Shown here piece by piece: positions 34,701 through 45,745 of a stretch of DNA of 64,000 nt; within the stretch, counting starts at the first letter, position 1; each line of letters opens with the position of its first letter. Source of the stretch: Raphanus sativus (Eukaryota; Streptophyta; Magnoliopsida; Brassicales; Brassicaceae); the NCBI RefSeq assembly GCF_000801105.2, contig NC_079514.1, forward strand, positions 31,421,075 through 31,485,074. Direction: 5' to 3'. The position numbers and the translations under genes were made by a program. Below the pieces are notes generated by a model. The model saw only the letters and a list, made by a program, of their open reading frames with translations, ran no database searches and was not told where the DNA came from.

Positions 34701-35859
34701 GTAGAAAAGTTTGAAAATTTTAGTAATAAAATTTTATAATTATAAAAGTAAAATTAAATAAAATTTCGAAATTTATAATTCATATTTGAATATATTTATT
34801 TTAGGGATGATTTATGAGTTATTACCATATTTTAAAAAGTTTACCAAAAATATAAATCGCACTAAATGTAATGTATGAATTATTGCCATATTTTATAAAG
34901 TTTACCAAAATATATATCAGCAATAAATGTTATTGTCCATGTCATATTTAACTATAAGCCATGTCATCAATTTTAGTAACCATGTCATCATTTTTTTGTG
35001 AAATTGATTGTGGAGATGACATGTGGCAAAATCACTTCTCAAATATAGACTAGGGGATAAATGATAATAATCATTTAGTGATTTCTTATTTCTTTGACAA
35101 AAAAGTGATTTCTTATTTTAAAATAAAATAAAATATAAAAGTTATATGATATTTTATTTTTTACAACATAAAAATGATAATAATAATTTAGTGATTTCTT
35201 ATTTGAAAATAAAATGAAAAATATTTTAATCTTGTAAAAGTAAATTTAAAATATAAATAATACACTATTTATGTTTAGTTACTATTTGAACTGGTTACTA
35301 ATAATAATTGTGACAAATTTGAACCGATTAATAATAATAATTGAATTATATTATTCAATGAAACATAATAAAATATGTATATAAAATATTTGGCATGATG
35401 ATGGTGTAATACTATTCATTCTATACCAAATTTGGTGAAATTTTTGGTGTTCCATTAAAGATGAAATTACATCAAATTTGGTGTAAATTGGAGTTGGCCT
35501 AAGGTAGTATTGATTTTTGGTATACAAACAAACCCGGTTTTTATTTACTCAACTCGTAAGTTTTTGGTTTACGGTTGAACTTGGTTTGACCGCCGGTCTG
35601 GAATTAAAAACACTGATCCACACAGGTGTTGAATGCTGGAGACGACTTGGTTGGTTTAGAGCAACTGGAAGAAGACACAGACGGACTGGCACTGCAAGCG
35701 GCGAGACGCAGGAAGGGACTGATGAGTGAAATGTCGGGTGCGAAAGGATTTGTGTACCAGGAATTCAACTCTGGCCGTCACAAATCTTCTGGTCAACAAT
35801 CCAGGAAGCCTAAAGACCCTACAAAACGACACCAACTCTTCAAGAAACGTTTCGTGTAA
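28797..35859 (+). CDS. XPB1: DNA repair/transcription helicase XPB (TFIIH subunit, 17 exons)
   Basis: ATP-dependent 3'-5' translocase of TFIIH, opening DNA for transcription start and nucleotide excision repair. Exons: 28797-28806, 28913-28956, 29032-29107, 29181-29349, 29430-29652, 29744-29797, 29946-30086, 30180-30260, 30363-30450, 30638-30975, 31067-31336, 31514-31677, 31769-31841, 31946-32059, 32151-32231, 32317-32460, 35626-35859; 2304 nt, 767 aa, the same length as Arabidopsis XPB1. Motifs: LPCGAGKS (Walker A), DEVH split between exons 10 and 11, LTATLVRED (motif III plus RED motif), [10 protein letters not shown] (motif VI). It ends [13 protein letters not shown]. All phases fit. Intron 16 is 3165 bp and full of elements. 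Arabidopsis has a tandem XPB pair; only one copy is here, so the XPB1 symbol is by similarity. Confidence 0.95.
28857..28883. repeat. (TA)n microsatellite in XPB intron 1
   Basis: About 13 TA units between the 5' splice site at 28807 and the acceptor at 28912. The intron is only 106 bp, so the repeat makes up a quarter of it. Length variation here would directly change intron size. Confidence 0.9.
33201..34610 (-). mobile_element. Non-autonomous Helitron in XPB intron 16
   Basis: 1410 bp. On the minus strand it starts TCTCTATAATATTATTTGAG and ends with the hairpin CCGTGCATGCGCACGG, then GAAAATCACCTAG; host A (33200) and T (34611) flank it on the plus strand. Both terminal regions and interior blocks (e.g. 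TTCCTTCAAACT near 33850) match the GL3 intron copy, so the two are one family in the same orientation. No coding capacity. Confidence 0.85.
34611..35050 (-). mobile_element. 5'-terminal part of a second Helitron in XPB intron 16
   Basis: The minus strand from 35050 reads TCTATATTTGAGAAGTGATT and goes on with repeated ATGACATGG words and two copies of a GGTAAACTTTATAAAATATGG-like block. This is the look of a Helitron 5' end of another family. The neighbouring plus-strand base is C rather than T, so the end is degraded or slightly misplaced. The element at 33201-34610 may have inserted into it; I did not find its 3' end. Confidence 0.5.
35058..35215. repeat. Imperfect tandem repeat in XPB intron 16
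   Basis: A block AATGATAATAATCATTTAGTGATTTC occurs near 35058 and again, slightly changed, near 35175, with a shorter GTGATTTCTTATTT copy between. No function can be inferred. Confidence 0.5.
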
Positions 35860-37161
35860 CACACACTCACACAAGGTAAACCAAGAAGGGGTTTCAGAGT
35901 TCTTTCTTGTTCGATGGCTTTAGTTTGTTTCGAGTTATAATAAGCAATTGTAACTTTGTGGAGAATTTTCTCTTCAGAACTTACTTGGTACTTAATAATA
36001 CTATATAGTGGATTTCTTTTTGTTGGCAATATTAACAGTAAAACAAGAAAGAGATTATCATAAAACTTGGATATGTTTAGTGTTTTTAGCAGAGAAGCTA
36101 AAATCGACCAGTAACCAAAAGATGCATTTTAAAATCAATACTATTAAAAAGAAAGAAGTTTTTAAAAATCTACTTTAAAAGGTTGTTTGGACCCTTTCAT
36201 CTAACTAATTGTATCATGGCCTTACCTAATATTTTTTAATTATCTCTAACTATATAACTAATATTCATAACTCAACCATGTTACTATATCAACCAAGCTT
36301 GATATATTAGATACTTACGTAAACAGATCAAAATTATGATAGACAATAAACAATGACTTCCAATTTTTAGTGATCATTTTTTTTTTGCTGTCGTCTCTTT
36401 CACATAAAATGAGTTAATCGACTATACATTCATAGATTATTTTCTAGCTGATATGTTTTATTAACTGGAAGATTTTTTTCGTGATTTATGTATCGACTAT
36501 ATAATTTAGAATAACCTCATATTATGATCATCTATACATCGATTTCAACTAACATATTTATAGAAATCGTAATCATATCATCTTATATGACTGTGCATCG
36601 TCATCTATATGACACAACTAATATACATATGTTAAATATAAAACAATAATAACTATTTTATTCGGTTTGGAACCAACTAATATCCAAAAAATTACGGGTC
36701 TAATTAATTTGGTTCTGATTTTATCACTGTTTTTGCGTCATTTCAGATTTATATGAAAAATCAAATAATTCTAGATTTCAGTTTAAACATTGAGTAATTC
36801 GGATAAACATTAGATATTTTTTAAGAAAATATTATATTGAATTAAAAATCTAGATAACTCATGTTTGGTTATTTGATTTATAAATAGAATTTTGCGGCAA
36901 TTTATTATTTATAAATTAAATATAATTAACATTTATAAGTATATAACTTGTACTTAAAAATTTCCTTCGATTCTCCGTTCAGTTTTTTTTTTGGTTTACA
37001 TATATAGATTCACTCGGTTATTTTTGAATTTGGTTCAATTCGGATTTCGTTTTTTCCGTAAGTCTCGGTTTTTCAGTTCTTTCTATACATGTACACTATC
37101 TTATATAAAAATGTATATAAACAATATTTAATTTCAAAATAAACCCGCGCTTAATCAAAAT
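35860..37161. other. AT-rich DNA downstream of XPB
   Basis: The first 150 bp probably hold the XPB 3' UTR. The rest is AT-rich with no open frame of note and no RNA gene. It leads into a Helitron-type 3' terminus at 37165, so part of it may be the body of that remnant. Confidence 0.45.
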
Positions 37162-37165
37162 CTAG
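37130..37165 (+). mobile_element. Helitron 3' terminus remnant
   Basis: The sequence AACCCGCGCTTAATCAAAAT followed by CTAG and then T looks like a plant Helitron 3' end: GC-rich hairpin arm, short spacer, CTAG, host T. The second hairpin arm is not preserved and the 5' end was not found. Confidence 0.45.
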
Positions 37166-38207
37166 TATATATTATTATTTGTGAATCTTAAATTTATATT
37201 ACTATTTTCGAATTGATTTTTACATTCGAGCTCAAATTGGTTAGTGTCATTTATACTCATAATGAATTATTAAATTTTTAAAACTAATGGATCGAACTTA
37301 TAAAACCTACTGAATTATCCTTGAACAGTTTTTTTTTAAAATAAAAAACGTGACATGTCTTATTATGTTATATTTTCTGGTGTTTGAAACTTATATAGTA
37401 TACTATCATATAGTTTATTATTATTAATAATATAATAGTATATATAGGTTACATATGTTATTATCGTATAGTATATATTTATCCTTTTAACTAATATTGT
37501 TATTAATGGAAAATCAAAATACTAGACCTACACATACATTAATTTTTAATTGTTAGCCAGCTGCTTTGGTATTAAATAAGTGTCTATAAATAATTCTATG
37601 TCATGTATAATTTTTTTTAATTTTAAACTTATTTTAAATTTTTCAAATGCATGATTATATTGATAATATTTTAATTAATTTATAAGATCATTATACAAGC
37701 ATTTGTGGATAAGATACCTAGTTATTTTATAAAAACAAATATTTTAAAGTTAGTATAGAATATTCAGAATTCCAAAGTAGCACAAACTTGATAAAACGCA
37801 GAGAAATGAAAAAAAAAAATCATGAGGAAAGACTCCATCTTGATCGTCTCCTCTATTTCACCATAATTTAAAAAAAAAAACTACACACCAAACTCATAAA
37901 ACTAGGTTCAAAGATATCTGGGCCATGTGCAAGCTCAAATTTGTAAATAAGAAAACCGGGTCTGCATAGCATGAATCACAACGAAGCTTTTTTTACATTG
38001 ATATCAAAGATTGTTTATTCTGGGTGTTCTATATATTTGGCAAAACGGCATCTAAATTGAAGTGGTGATATGTGAAAAAAGAGTTCAAGAAAACTGCATA
38101 ATTTGCAAAACTCGATTATATTAGCTCACAAGGCACAACATAGCAATATGTATTCAATTAAAAACATACAATTAGTTTATTGTTTACTTTGTGGGTGAAA
38201 ACAAGAA
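37166..38207. other. AT-rich intergenic DNA, nothing recognised
   Basis: Low-complexity AT-rich sequence without open frames, RNA genes or clear repeats. A slightly GC-richer patch at 37760-38000 carries no motif I can name. Confidence 0.5.
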
Positions 38208-38220
38208 AATTGTATACACC

Positions 38221-38990
38221 GGAAATCGGCCAATTCCTATATCGACAAGGATCGACGGTCCCGATTAGTACATCAACATGTTACATATGCGAAAACATAC
38301 ATCAACTAGTACAAAATTTAATTTTCATACATGAACTTCAAAATTTTGGTTTTAACATACATTGACTTAATTTCCGTTAGTCAAACATTGAATTGTCGTT
38401 AACCTGTAACAGAAAATCGGCTAATTCATACATCAACACCGGCCAATGGTTCCGATTAACACATTAACACTTTACATGTGCGAAAATATACATCAACTAA
38501 TTTAAAATTTAAATTCAATACATGAACTTTCGAAATCAGGTTTTAACGTACACTTTAATTTTCACAAGTCAAATAATAAAACACTTGAAAATGGGTAATT
38601 TTTGTTTTATACTTCTTAATAAAAGCTGTCAGATTATTTAGAAAAAATGCAATTAATAAAATAGTTAAGATGAGTAAAAATAAGGAAATAAAAGATGTTA
38701 TAAATCTGTTGAAAATAGTGTTAGTTATATTTTGTAAGTTAATTTTAATAAAATAGATTTATCTTATTTCCACTAGTCAAATAATACTGAAGATAAATTG
38801 TTTGTCACATGTTGATTAAGGATGCGACTAGTTTTTCCGCTACCACCCGCAAACGTAGATTTTTAGGTTAGTAGCGGTTATTAACGTTTTGTAACAATCA
38901 CACAAGATGCTACAAATCGCCTCAAACCGCTCCAACATCATAAAATCATAAGTTGATTCTCACTTGCGTTTACGGGTGTGAGTGGATACA
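38221..38990 (+). repeat. 770-bp tandem unit, copy 1
   Basis: Starts GGAAATCGGCCAATTCC and ends GAGTGGATACA. It contains two related subunits of about 190 bp (AATCGGCCAATTC at 38223 and AATCGGCTAATTC at 38415), then an interior with CCGCTACCACCCGC and GTAGCGGTTATT near 38839-38880, reminiscent of hAT-type MITE ends. It differs from copy 2 at only a handful of sites. Confidence 0.9.
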
Positions 38991-39760
38991 GGAAATCGGC
39001 CAATTCCTATATCAACAAGGATCGACAGTCCCGATCAGTACATCAACATGTTACCTGTGCGAAAACATACATCAACTAGTACAAAATTTAATTTTCATAC
39101 ATGAACTTCAAAATTTTGGTTTTAACATACATTGACTTAATTTCCGTTAGTCAAACATTGAGTTGTCGTTAACCTGTAACAGAAAATCGGCTAATTCATA
39201 CATCAACACCGGCCAATGGTTCCGATTAACACATTAACACTTTACATGTGCGAAAACATACATCAACTAATTTAAAATTTAAATTCAATACATGAACTTT
39301 CGAAATCAGGTTTTAACGTACACTTTAATTTTCACAAGTCAAATAATAAAACACTTGAAAATGGGTAATTTTTGTTTTATACTTCTTAATAAAAGCTGTC
39401 AGATTATTTAGAAAAAATGCAATTAATAAAATAGTTAAGATGAGTAAAAATAAGGAAATAAAAGATGTTATAAATCTGTTGAAAATAGTGTTAGTTATAT
39501 TTTGTAAGTTAATTTTAATAAAATAGATTTATCTTATTTCCACTAGTCAAATAATACTGAAGATAAATTGTTTGTCACATGTTGATTAAGGATGCGACTA
39601 GTTTTTCCGCTACCACCCGCAAACGTAGATTTTTAGGTTAGTAGCGGTTATTAACGTTTTGTAACAATCACACAAGATGCTACAAATCGCCTCAAACCGC
39701 TCCAACATCATAAAATCATAAGTTGATTCTCACTTGCGTTTACGGGTGTGAGTGGATACA
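38991..39760 (+). repeat. 770-bp tandem unit, copy 2
   Basis: Directly adjoins copy 1 with no spacer and is nearly identical to it; the few differences visible are in the first 100 bp and around 39130-39260. Such similarity points to a recent duplication, or to an assembly artefact. The unit ends at GAGTGGATACA, after which the sequence changes to AT-rich unique DNA. Confidence 0.9.
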
Positions 39761-40146
39761 TAGATATAAAAATATTTTAAATTTTAAAATTTAAATATTA
39801 TAAATAATAAATATTTTATTTTTTATTTAAATTCACTAAAAGTATAACTTTATTTTATAAAAAAATAAATCAAAACTATTCAATATAATTTGTAAACATT
39901 AATATATACACATATATAGTTATACATATATAAATGTATATAAAATATATACATATATAAATTAAATTAAATATTATTTTAAAGTTCTAATATAAATATT
40001 CAAAATAAATTTTCTTCAAATTATCACTTTCATCTAAACTAAGTAATAAATTACACGAGAACGAAATAGTTTTATCTAAATGATTTATTTTTCTCAGTTA
40101 ATATCACGTAATATAGTTTAATTAACACATAATATAGTAAAAACTA

Positions 40147-40497
40147 GAGTGTATGTTAAAACCAGATTTCGGAAGTTCATGTATTGAATTTAAATTTTGA
40201 ATTAGTTGATGTATGTTTTCGCACAGGTAAAGTGTAAATGTGTTGATCGGGACCACTGGCCCCTGTTGATGTATGAATTGGCCGATTTTCTATTACAGGT
40301 TAACGACAACTTAACGTTTGACTAACGGAAATTATGTGAATGTATGTTAAAACCAAAATTTTGAAGTTTATGTATGAAAATTAAATTTTGTACTAGTTGA
40401 TGTACGTTTTCGCACATGTAACATGTTGATGTACTGATCGGGACCGTTGGTTCTTGTTGATGTAGAAATTGGCCGATTTCCCGTTGTATACACAAAT
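40147..40497 (-). repeat. Inverted, more diverged copy of the repeat arm
   Basis: The reverse complement of this stretch follows the first 350 bp of the 770-bp unit, including both 190-bp subunits, with roughly one difference per ten bases. It is therefore older than the split of the two tandem copies and acts as the right inverted end of the element. Confidence 0.85.
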
Positions 40498-41498
40498 TTT
40501 TAACGTAGGAATGTATATTTTCAGTATAAAATAGCCAGTATTCTATAAATTTGGAACGATGACCAAGCAATATAAATTAACTTTTGAAATGTATGTGTAT
40601 ATATACATTTGAGGCTGCTCTACATTTGTGGAAGAAGTTGGTAAGATACTCTTCAAGCTCACAGCACTACAAAAAATATAATTATATAAGTATAAGATAA
40701 AACGAATATATATTAAGGTTATTCCCACGCTGGAGGAATATTATTTTGTTATTTATTTTTCAATTTCTATTTTAAATGTATACGATACCATGTTTGTATC
40801 TTTATTAGCTAAACCTATAAAGGTCCATGTAGCACTTTGACCACTTTTTCAATGACATTTATTAAATTTCGGCATTACATTAAGTCCTCACTAGTTGTCT
40901 AGTTGATATTCTCTCTATCTATTTCTTTCTAGGATAAAAAAGTATTTCACAAATTTTTGAAATGGCAGCTACCCATTGGTTGCAGATTTAATTATTATGA
41001 AAAGAGAAAAAGAAGCCATCTCCAAGAAGGTAAGTTGAATTAATCATGAAAATTAATTTTGTATAAAAAGTTGACAATTGTTCTCTCATTATGCTTCTTA
41101 ATTGAAAAGCCAAACAAAAGAAGAAAAATATACATAACTATTTCCCTTTATGCATGTATACTGATACATAGTACATGTTGGTATGTTACTGATCTTCCAT
41201 ACATTACACTATACTCACTTTTGAAAAGAAAATATTAAAAATGTGCAGCATTTGAGTTAAGAGTAGACATCGTATGTAATTCTATAGTTTAGAAAATTGA
41301 TTTACGTAAATTATGCAATTTACATTTTAGTTATTTTGTGTCACCCTTTGGCCTTTACCTCTAGTCAAGTGGAGCATAACAAAGAGAACAAATAAAGAAT
41401 TTTCCGTAAACAAAGACCAGATTGGAGCTCAAATCAGCATCACTTCCTTTAAGATCACAATTCACAAAAAGTTATGAGATACTTCATTTTCTTTTATA
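40498..41498. other. Intergenic, nothing recognised
   Basis: AT-rich DNA. One 61-codon minus-strand frame at 40543-40728 has no recognisable content. No RNA gene or clear element end seen. Confidence 0.5.
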
Positions 41499-41760
41499 CT
41501 CCTTCCTTTTCAAAAAGATACATATTTTAGAATTTACACATTTTTAATAAAACATATTAAAATTTACTTATAAATGCATAATATTCTATAATTTTATATT
41601 TCCTATATATTAAACCAGTAACACTTTATAAAATGCAATTAATATTTTTGAACTTCTCAATTTTTCATTATAAGTTGACAAAAATTACATTAGAAATATA
41701 AAAATGTATCTTTTTGAAACAATTTTTTTTAGAACATGCATCATTTTAAAACGGAGGGAG
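41499..41760. repeat. Stowaway-like MITE
   Basis: 262 bp, CTCCTTCCTTTTC at the left and AAAACGGAGGGAG at the right, TA on both sides (41497-41498, 41761-41762). The interior (AAAAGATACATATTTTAGAA, GTATCTTTTTGAAACA) allows near full-length folding. Confidence 0.78.
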
Positions 41761-42729
41761 TATATTGTATATTTTATTGATAAACCATTTTTTTGTATGT
41801 TCCTTATTTTGGTTTTAAGTTGTATATCGAGTCATAGTATAGGTTTTTTGAATCTTTAGTCTTTACCGACTATCTCTAGGTATTAGGTTGATTTGAAATA
41901 GAATATGTCGAACTGGAAGCAAATAAGCATTGAAAGATACAAAACAGTGCATTATGTCAGAAATTTAGCAACGGACGAGGAACTTCACACCAATAGATGT
42001 CTCTAAAATCTGGACACTGGATAGATAACTGAGTTAGTTTTTTCAATGCCATCAGTTTTAGGTCGATTCATCGGTTAAATGAAAGGTTATATATGTTTTA
42101 TTGAAGATTGGTCTGTCTGTCGGTTTACGAGAAAAAAGATTTTTTTTTATTTTCCTTTTTTTGTTTAGTTTAATCCCTAATTTTATCATGGCATGAGTTA
42201 AACATATATCTTTTATTTTTATTCATTTTTTAGGCTACACTTTTTTTGTTAGATTTAATGGTTTTGGAGATTTGAAGAGACAAATCTATACATTTGGAAA
42301 AAAAAATTATGAACCCCATGTTTTATTTCTAATTACATTATACATTATTCATCATCTCTCAGTGTTTCTTCTGCCATGTCTTAGTAGTTCATTAATTAAG
42401 TTTAGGATTTCAAGAGAACTCTTAGATTGTTGATTATGATTTGCTACAATAAATCAGTTTTTCATCTAGATTGTTCTTAATAATTAATTGGAATGAACAC
42501 TTAGCTCTAGATTTTAGTTTTTAGCGCATCAAAAGAGTTTGATTACATATCTGAATGATCCTAGAATGAGCAATATGTTTTAGTTAATAGAAATTGATGT
42601 TAGGGAATTTTGTGAATCTATCAAACTTGTCCTTATTGCATGTTTCAAATCAGAAATGGATGTTCATTTTTAAGAATTTAGTACATAGGATTAGTTATTA
42701 CGGACAGTGCATCAACCTGTGAATCTGGA
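41761..42729. other. Intergenic, possible retrotransposon debris
   Basis: No open frame. The stretch 42350-42720 is less AT-rich and has the texture of decayed LTR-retrotransposon sequence, and it adjoins the copia gag remnant, but no LTR ends (TG..CA) or primer-binding site could be shown. Confidence 0.4.
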
Positions 42730-43002
42730 TCTATCACCACAGCCACTACAACGTTTTTGCCATACTTCTACTTTCTAGCATAACAGTTTTTTTCTGGTGT
42801 GTCTCTACTTCTTACAGAACTAACATGTTATTCTAGACTCTGATCTTGATCTAGAATTAGCCTTATTATTCTTCACATAATATTTTTCCTCAAACCTACA
42901 TCTAGCATAATATCCTTCACAATCGTCATGTGAAACCCTAGAGCTTTTAAGAGCTTTCATAAACCATAAAAATAATATTTTCATGATACTATTAACTTCC
43001 AT
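42730..43002 (-). pseudogene. Ty1/copia gag remnant
   Basis: The 60-codon frame 43002-42820 reads like the end of a copia gag: a Lys/Arg/Ser-rich stretch NNKANSRSRSESRITC. Continuing through stops, the next residues give C-x2-C-KK-x-x-H-TRKNC, a CX2CX4HX4C zinc knuckle of copia type at about 42780-42825, with stops inside it. I see no protease, integrase or RT around it. It is a short, dead fragment on the minus strand. Confidence 0.5.
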
Positions 43003-44352
43003 AACACAATAAAAGTGATATTTTCCTTTTAATATGATGTTTTTGTCTTGGTTTAAACTATTTAGTATTGTTTGATCTCATCACCATATCTTGATGAAAA
43101 CGATTCTTTGACGTAGTATTTGACAAGTCCTAACAGTGAATATTTTTGTACAGTGAAAATAAAGTTTTTCTCGCATTAAAAATGTAAAATATTATTAATC
43201 AGAAATTTCGAGAAATTCTCTACAATATAAAACGTAAGTTTTAAAATTAACATTTAAAATTATAGATATATTAGGATATAAAAAGTGAAGAGATAATTCT
43301 AATCACATATTTGAGTTTCATATCTCTTCAGATTTAAATTAGAATCTTAGTTTCTGATTCATAATTTGACTAACATTTGGTTATCCTTTTGGACACTCAT
43401 TTTGAATGAGCTTTTGGCTTACGGTTCAAAAATCATCACTTAGTTTCACCTGCAGTTATTCATATTTGGTGTTTTCTGATCCTATAGTAATAATTGGCGA
43501 GAAGAAAAGAAAACATTATTAGCAGATATAGTTAGTAAAGTGTGAAAGTGGGAATGAACGAAAATATTAGAGGTGTGCATGAATCAGATATTTATTTTTC
43601 TGGAGGTATTCATGGTTTAATCTCTTTTTGTCTAAATAATTAATTATTAAATTTGATCTGATTCATAGCTATGCAGATATTTGTTGTCCGTATATCTAAA
43701 ACTTTATATTTAATCGGATATCTGACTAATAAATAAAATAATAATTAAATAATTAAATAAAAATTCAAAATAATATAAAATAATAATAATTTATCTTTTT
43801 ATCATCAAATAATAATAATTTATCAAACTATAAAATTTTATCCAATTTTAAAAATAACTAATAATTAATTTAATAAATTGAATATTCTACAAATTACATA
43901 AAATATAATAATTATAATATACATGTATATATATATATATATAATTTTAAAATCTATGTATATATGTATGCATATAAAGGATTAAATCAGATAACTATTC
44001 CTAAAAATAAGAGTATGCGTGATTCATTTTGTTTATTACGGATGTTGTATATTAGTATTTGTTTTGATTCGTAGATTTACGAATATTTAGATTTTCTTGT
44101 TCGGATCAAAATGGATAACAAATCAAAACAAAATTTACATATATTTTGATCAGTCCTAACACTAGAAATGTAATGCAGTTGGTCAAAAGATAAGAACTTT
44201 GGAATCATGCTTTGGTTATTTGATTATATTTCATGATTGCCAAATAGAGAAAAGGGTATTTTATTTACTATTTTTACACATTAACTAGTAAGAAAAAGAA
44301 TCAACTTACATTTCCTAGTGTGCATTTAGTAGTGTAAAATTTCATTTTCTTA
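43003..44352. other. AT-rich intergenic DNA
   Basis: No gene. A (TA)n run at 43927-43944 lies in very AT-rich sequence (43730-43980). No element ends recognised. Confidence 0.5.
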
Positions 44353-44581
44353 CTCCCTCCGTTTCATATTAAATGTCGTTGTAGAGATTTTTTTTCGTTA
44401 CAAAATAAGTATCGTTTTAGCATTTCAATGCAAAATTTATTAATTTTATTCTGCATTTTATTTTTCTATTGGTTGAGATGTATGGGTAGTGATGTTTTTG
44501 TATGGAAAATATGCAAAATTTAATGATTTCTTAATCCGTGTGCACAACTCTAAAACGACACTTATTAAGAAACAGAGGGAG
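44353..44581. repeat. Stowaway-like MITE, subfamily with ATTAAATGTCGTT
   Basis: 229 bp, CTCCCTCCGTTTCATATT at the left and AAGAAACAGAGGGAG at the right, TA on both sides. The interior matches, in reverse orientation, the MITE at 51278-51510 (shared ACAACGACATTTAAT, CAAAATAAGTATCGTTTTAG and AACGACAC.TATT words). Confidence 0.82.
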
Positions 44582-45519
44582 TATTAAACTTTTTTAAACC
44601 GGTTTTTCTTTTAAACGATTCCCAAAGCAAAACGATTCTGTTATTGAGTACTTTAGGCAAATGTTCACTTTTTCAAGAATATTGACACCGGTTTATATCT
44701 TTAACTCTTTAGGTGTTTAAATTGAGAATTTGTACAGGTGTAGTTTCGTCTTATGATGGCATCTCAAATATTCATATAAGCTAAAAATATTAAAAATGTT
44801 TCCTTTCTTTTGGTTCCTCGATTTTCCACAACATGATTTATAGATATGTTTAAAGGGGGGAAAGGTACAAAATGTGATTTTTGATTTTAATTTTTCAGCG
44901 CAACTGTGAGAAATCTAGCTCAAAGAATAATGACAAGTTGACAACTAACTATGCAATTTGGCTGAAATGACTTGAAAACAAGGTTCCACAAGTAATACAT
45001 TTTTAAAAGGATTAGCTAACCATATTAACTCTCTTAAATAATATGCTACATTTTAAAAAGTTTAATATGGATCCTGCAGCCTTACATAAGATTATGAAAT
45101 TTTCTAAAATAGAAATAAAATATATAAATGGACAACAATAGAGTTAATGACTTCAGAAATACAGAATGTTAATTCTTGTCGTGACCAAAAGTTTATGGTG
45201 TTATATGCATATAGATGATTTCGTGAAAATATATAGATATTGTTTCAGACTTGGATTGGTTTTGCTATCAAAAAATCTAAAATGGTGTAAAATGATCAAT
45301 GATGAGAATTAGGAATCTTCAATGGTATTTATCCCCTTTGTATACAGAGTTGAAAGCGTTTGTTTAGTCAGACTACATGCTAGTGTTTCACAAAAAAAAC
45401 ATGGTAACTCTTTACAAAAAAGAATATTTTTTAAGATTGATGAAGATGGTGTGAACATCCAAAATGACCTATATTTCTATCTATTTTGAAAGAATTTTTT
45501 AGAAATATATAGGGATTTA
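44582..45519. other. Intergenic, nothing recognised
   Basis: AT-rich DNA without open frames or recognised repeats or RNA genes. Confidence 0.5.
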
Positions 45520-45745
45520 AACGGGTTTCGTGGTCAAGTGGGAGTGAATAGGTCTGATACGCTAACACGTTTCAGTTTCGATCCTCATGTTATGTGAAAC
45601 TAAATCACATTGTTCTATTTACCTACTGCAGATATAAGTAAATGTTTTATGACCCATTTGAATGTCCTAGAGAAAAAAATCTGTCCGCGAAACTGCGATT
45701 CCACTGGATTCAAATAGGTTAAAAAATTATCAAGAAAAAAAGAAA
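45520..45745 (+). repeat. tRNA-derived SINE-like unit
   Basis: A pol III promoter-like arrangement: an A-box-like TGGTCAAGTGGGAG at about 45531-45544 and a B-box-like AGTTTCGATCCTC at about 45573-45585, then some 150 bp of unrelated sequence ending in an A-rich tail near 45733-45745. This is the build of Brassicaceae SINEs. Target duplication not determined. Confidence 0.5.

Larger units (their letters stand above)
38208..40497. mobile_element. Element with about 350-bp inverted ends and an internal 770-bp tandem duplication
   Basis: The left end (TGTATACACCGG-AAATCGGCC) and the reverse complement of the right end (GTGTATACAACGGGAAATCG) match, and the match continues about 350 bp inward with moderate divergence, so the whole is an inverted-repeat element of about 2.3 kb. 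Its left arm plus adjoining interior form a 770-bp unit present twice in tandem. There is no transposase frame. It is probably a non-autonomous Mutator-like or fold-back element; I could not find a clean target duplication, so the class is uncertain. Confidence 0.65.

Noticed and set aside
38221..39760. CRISPR-like or satellite array
   Set aside because: Only two 770-bp units plus an inverted copy, in a plant nuclear genome; no short spaced repeats and no higher-order satellite.
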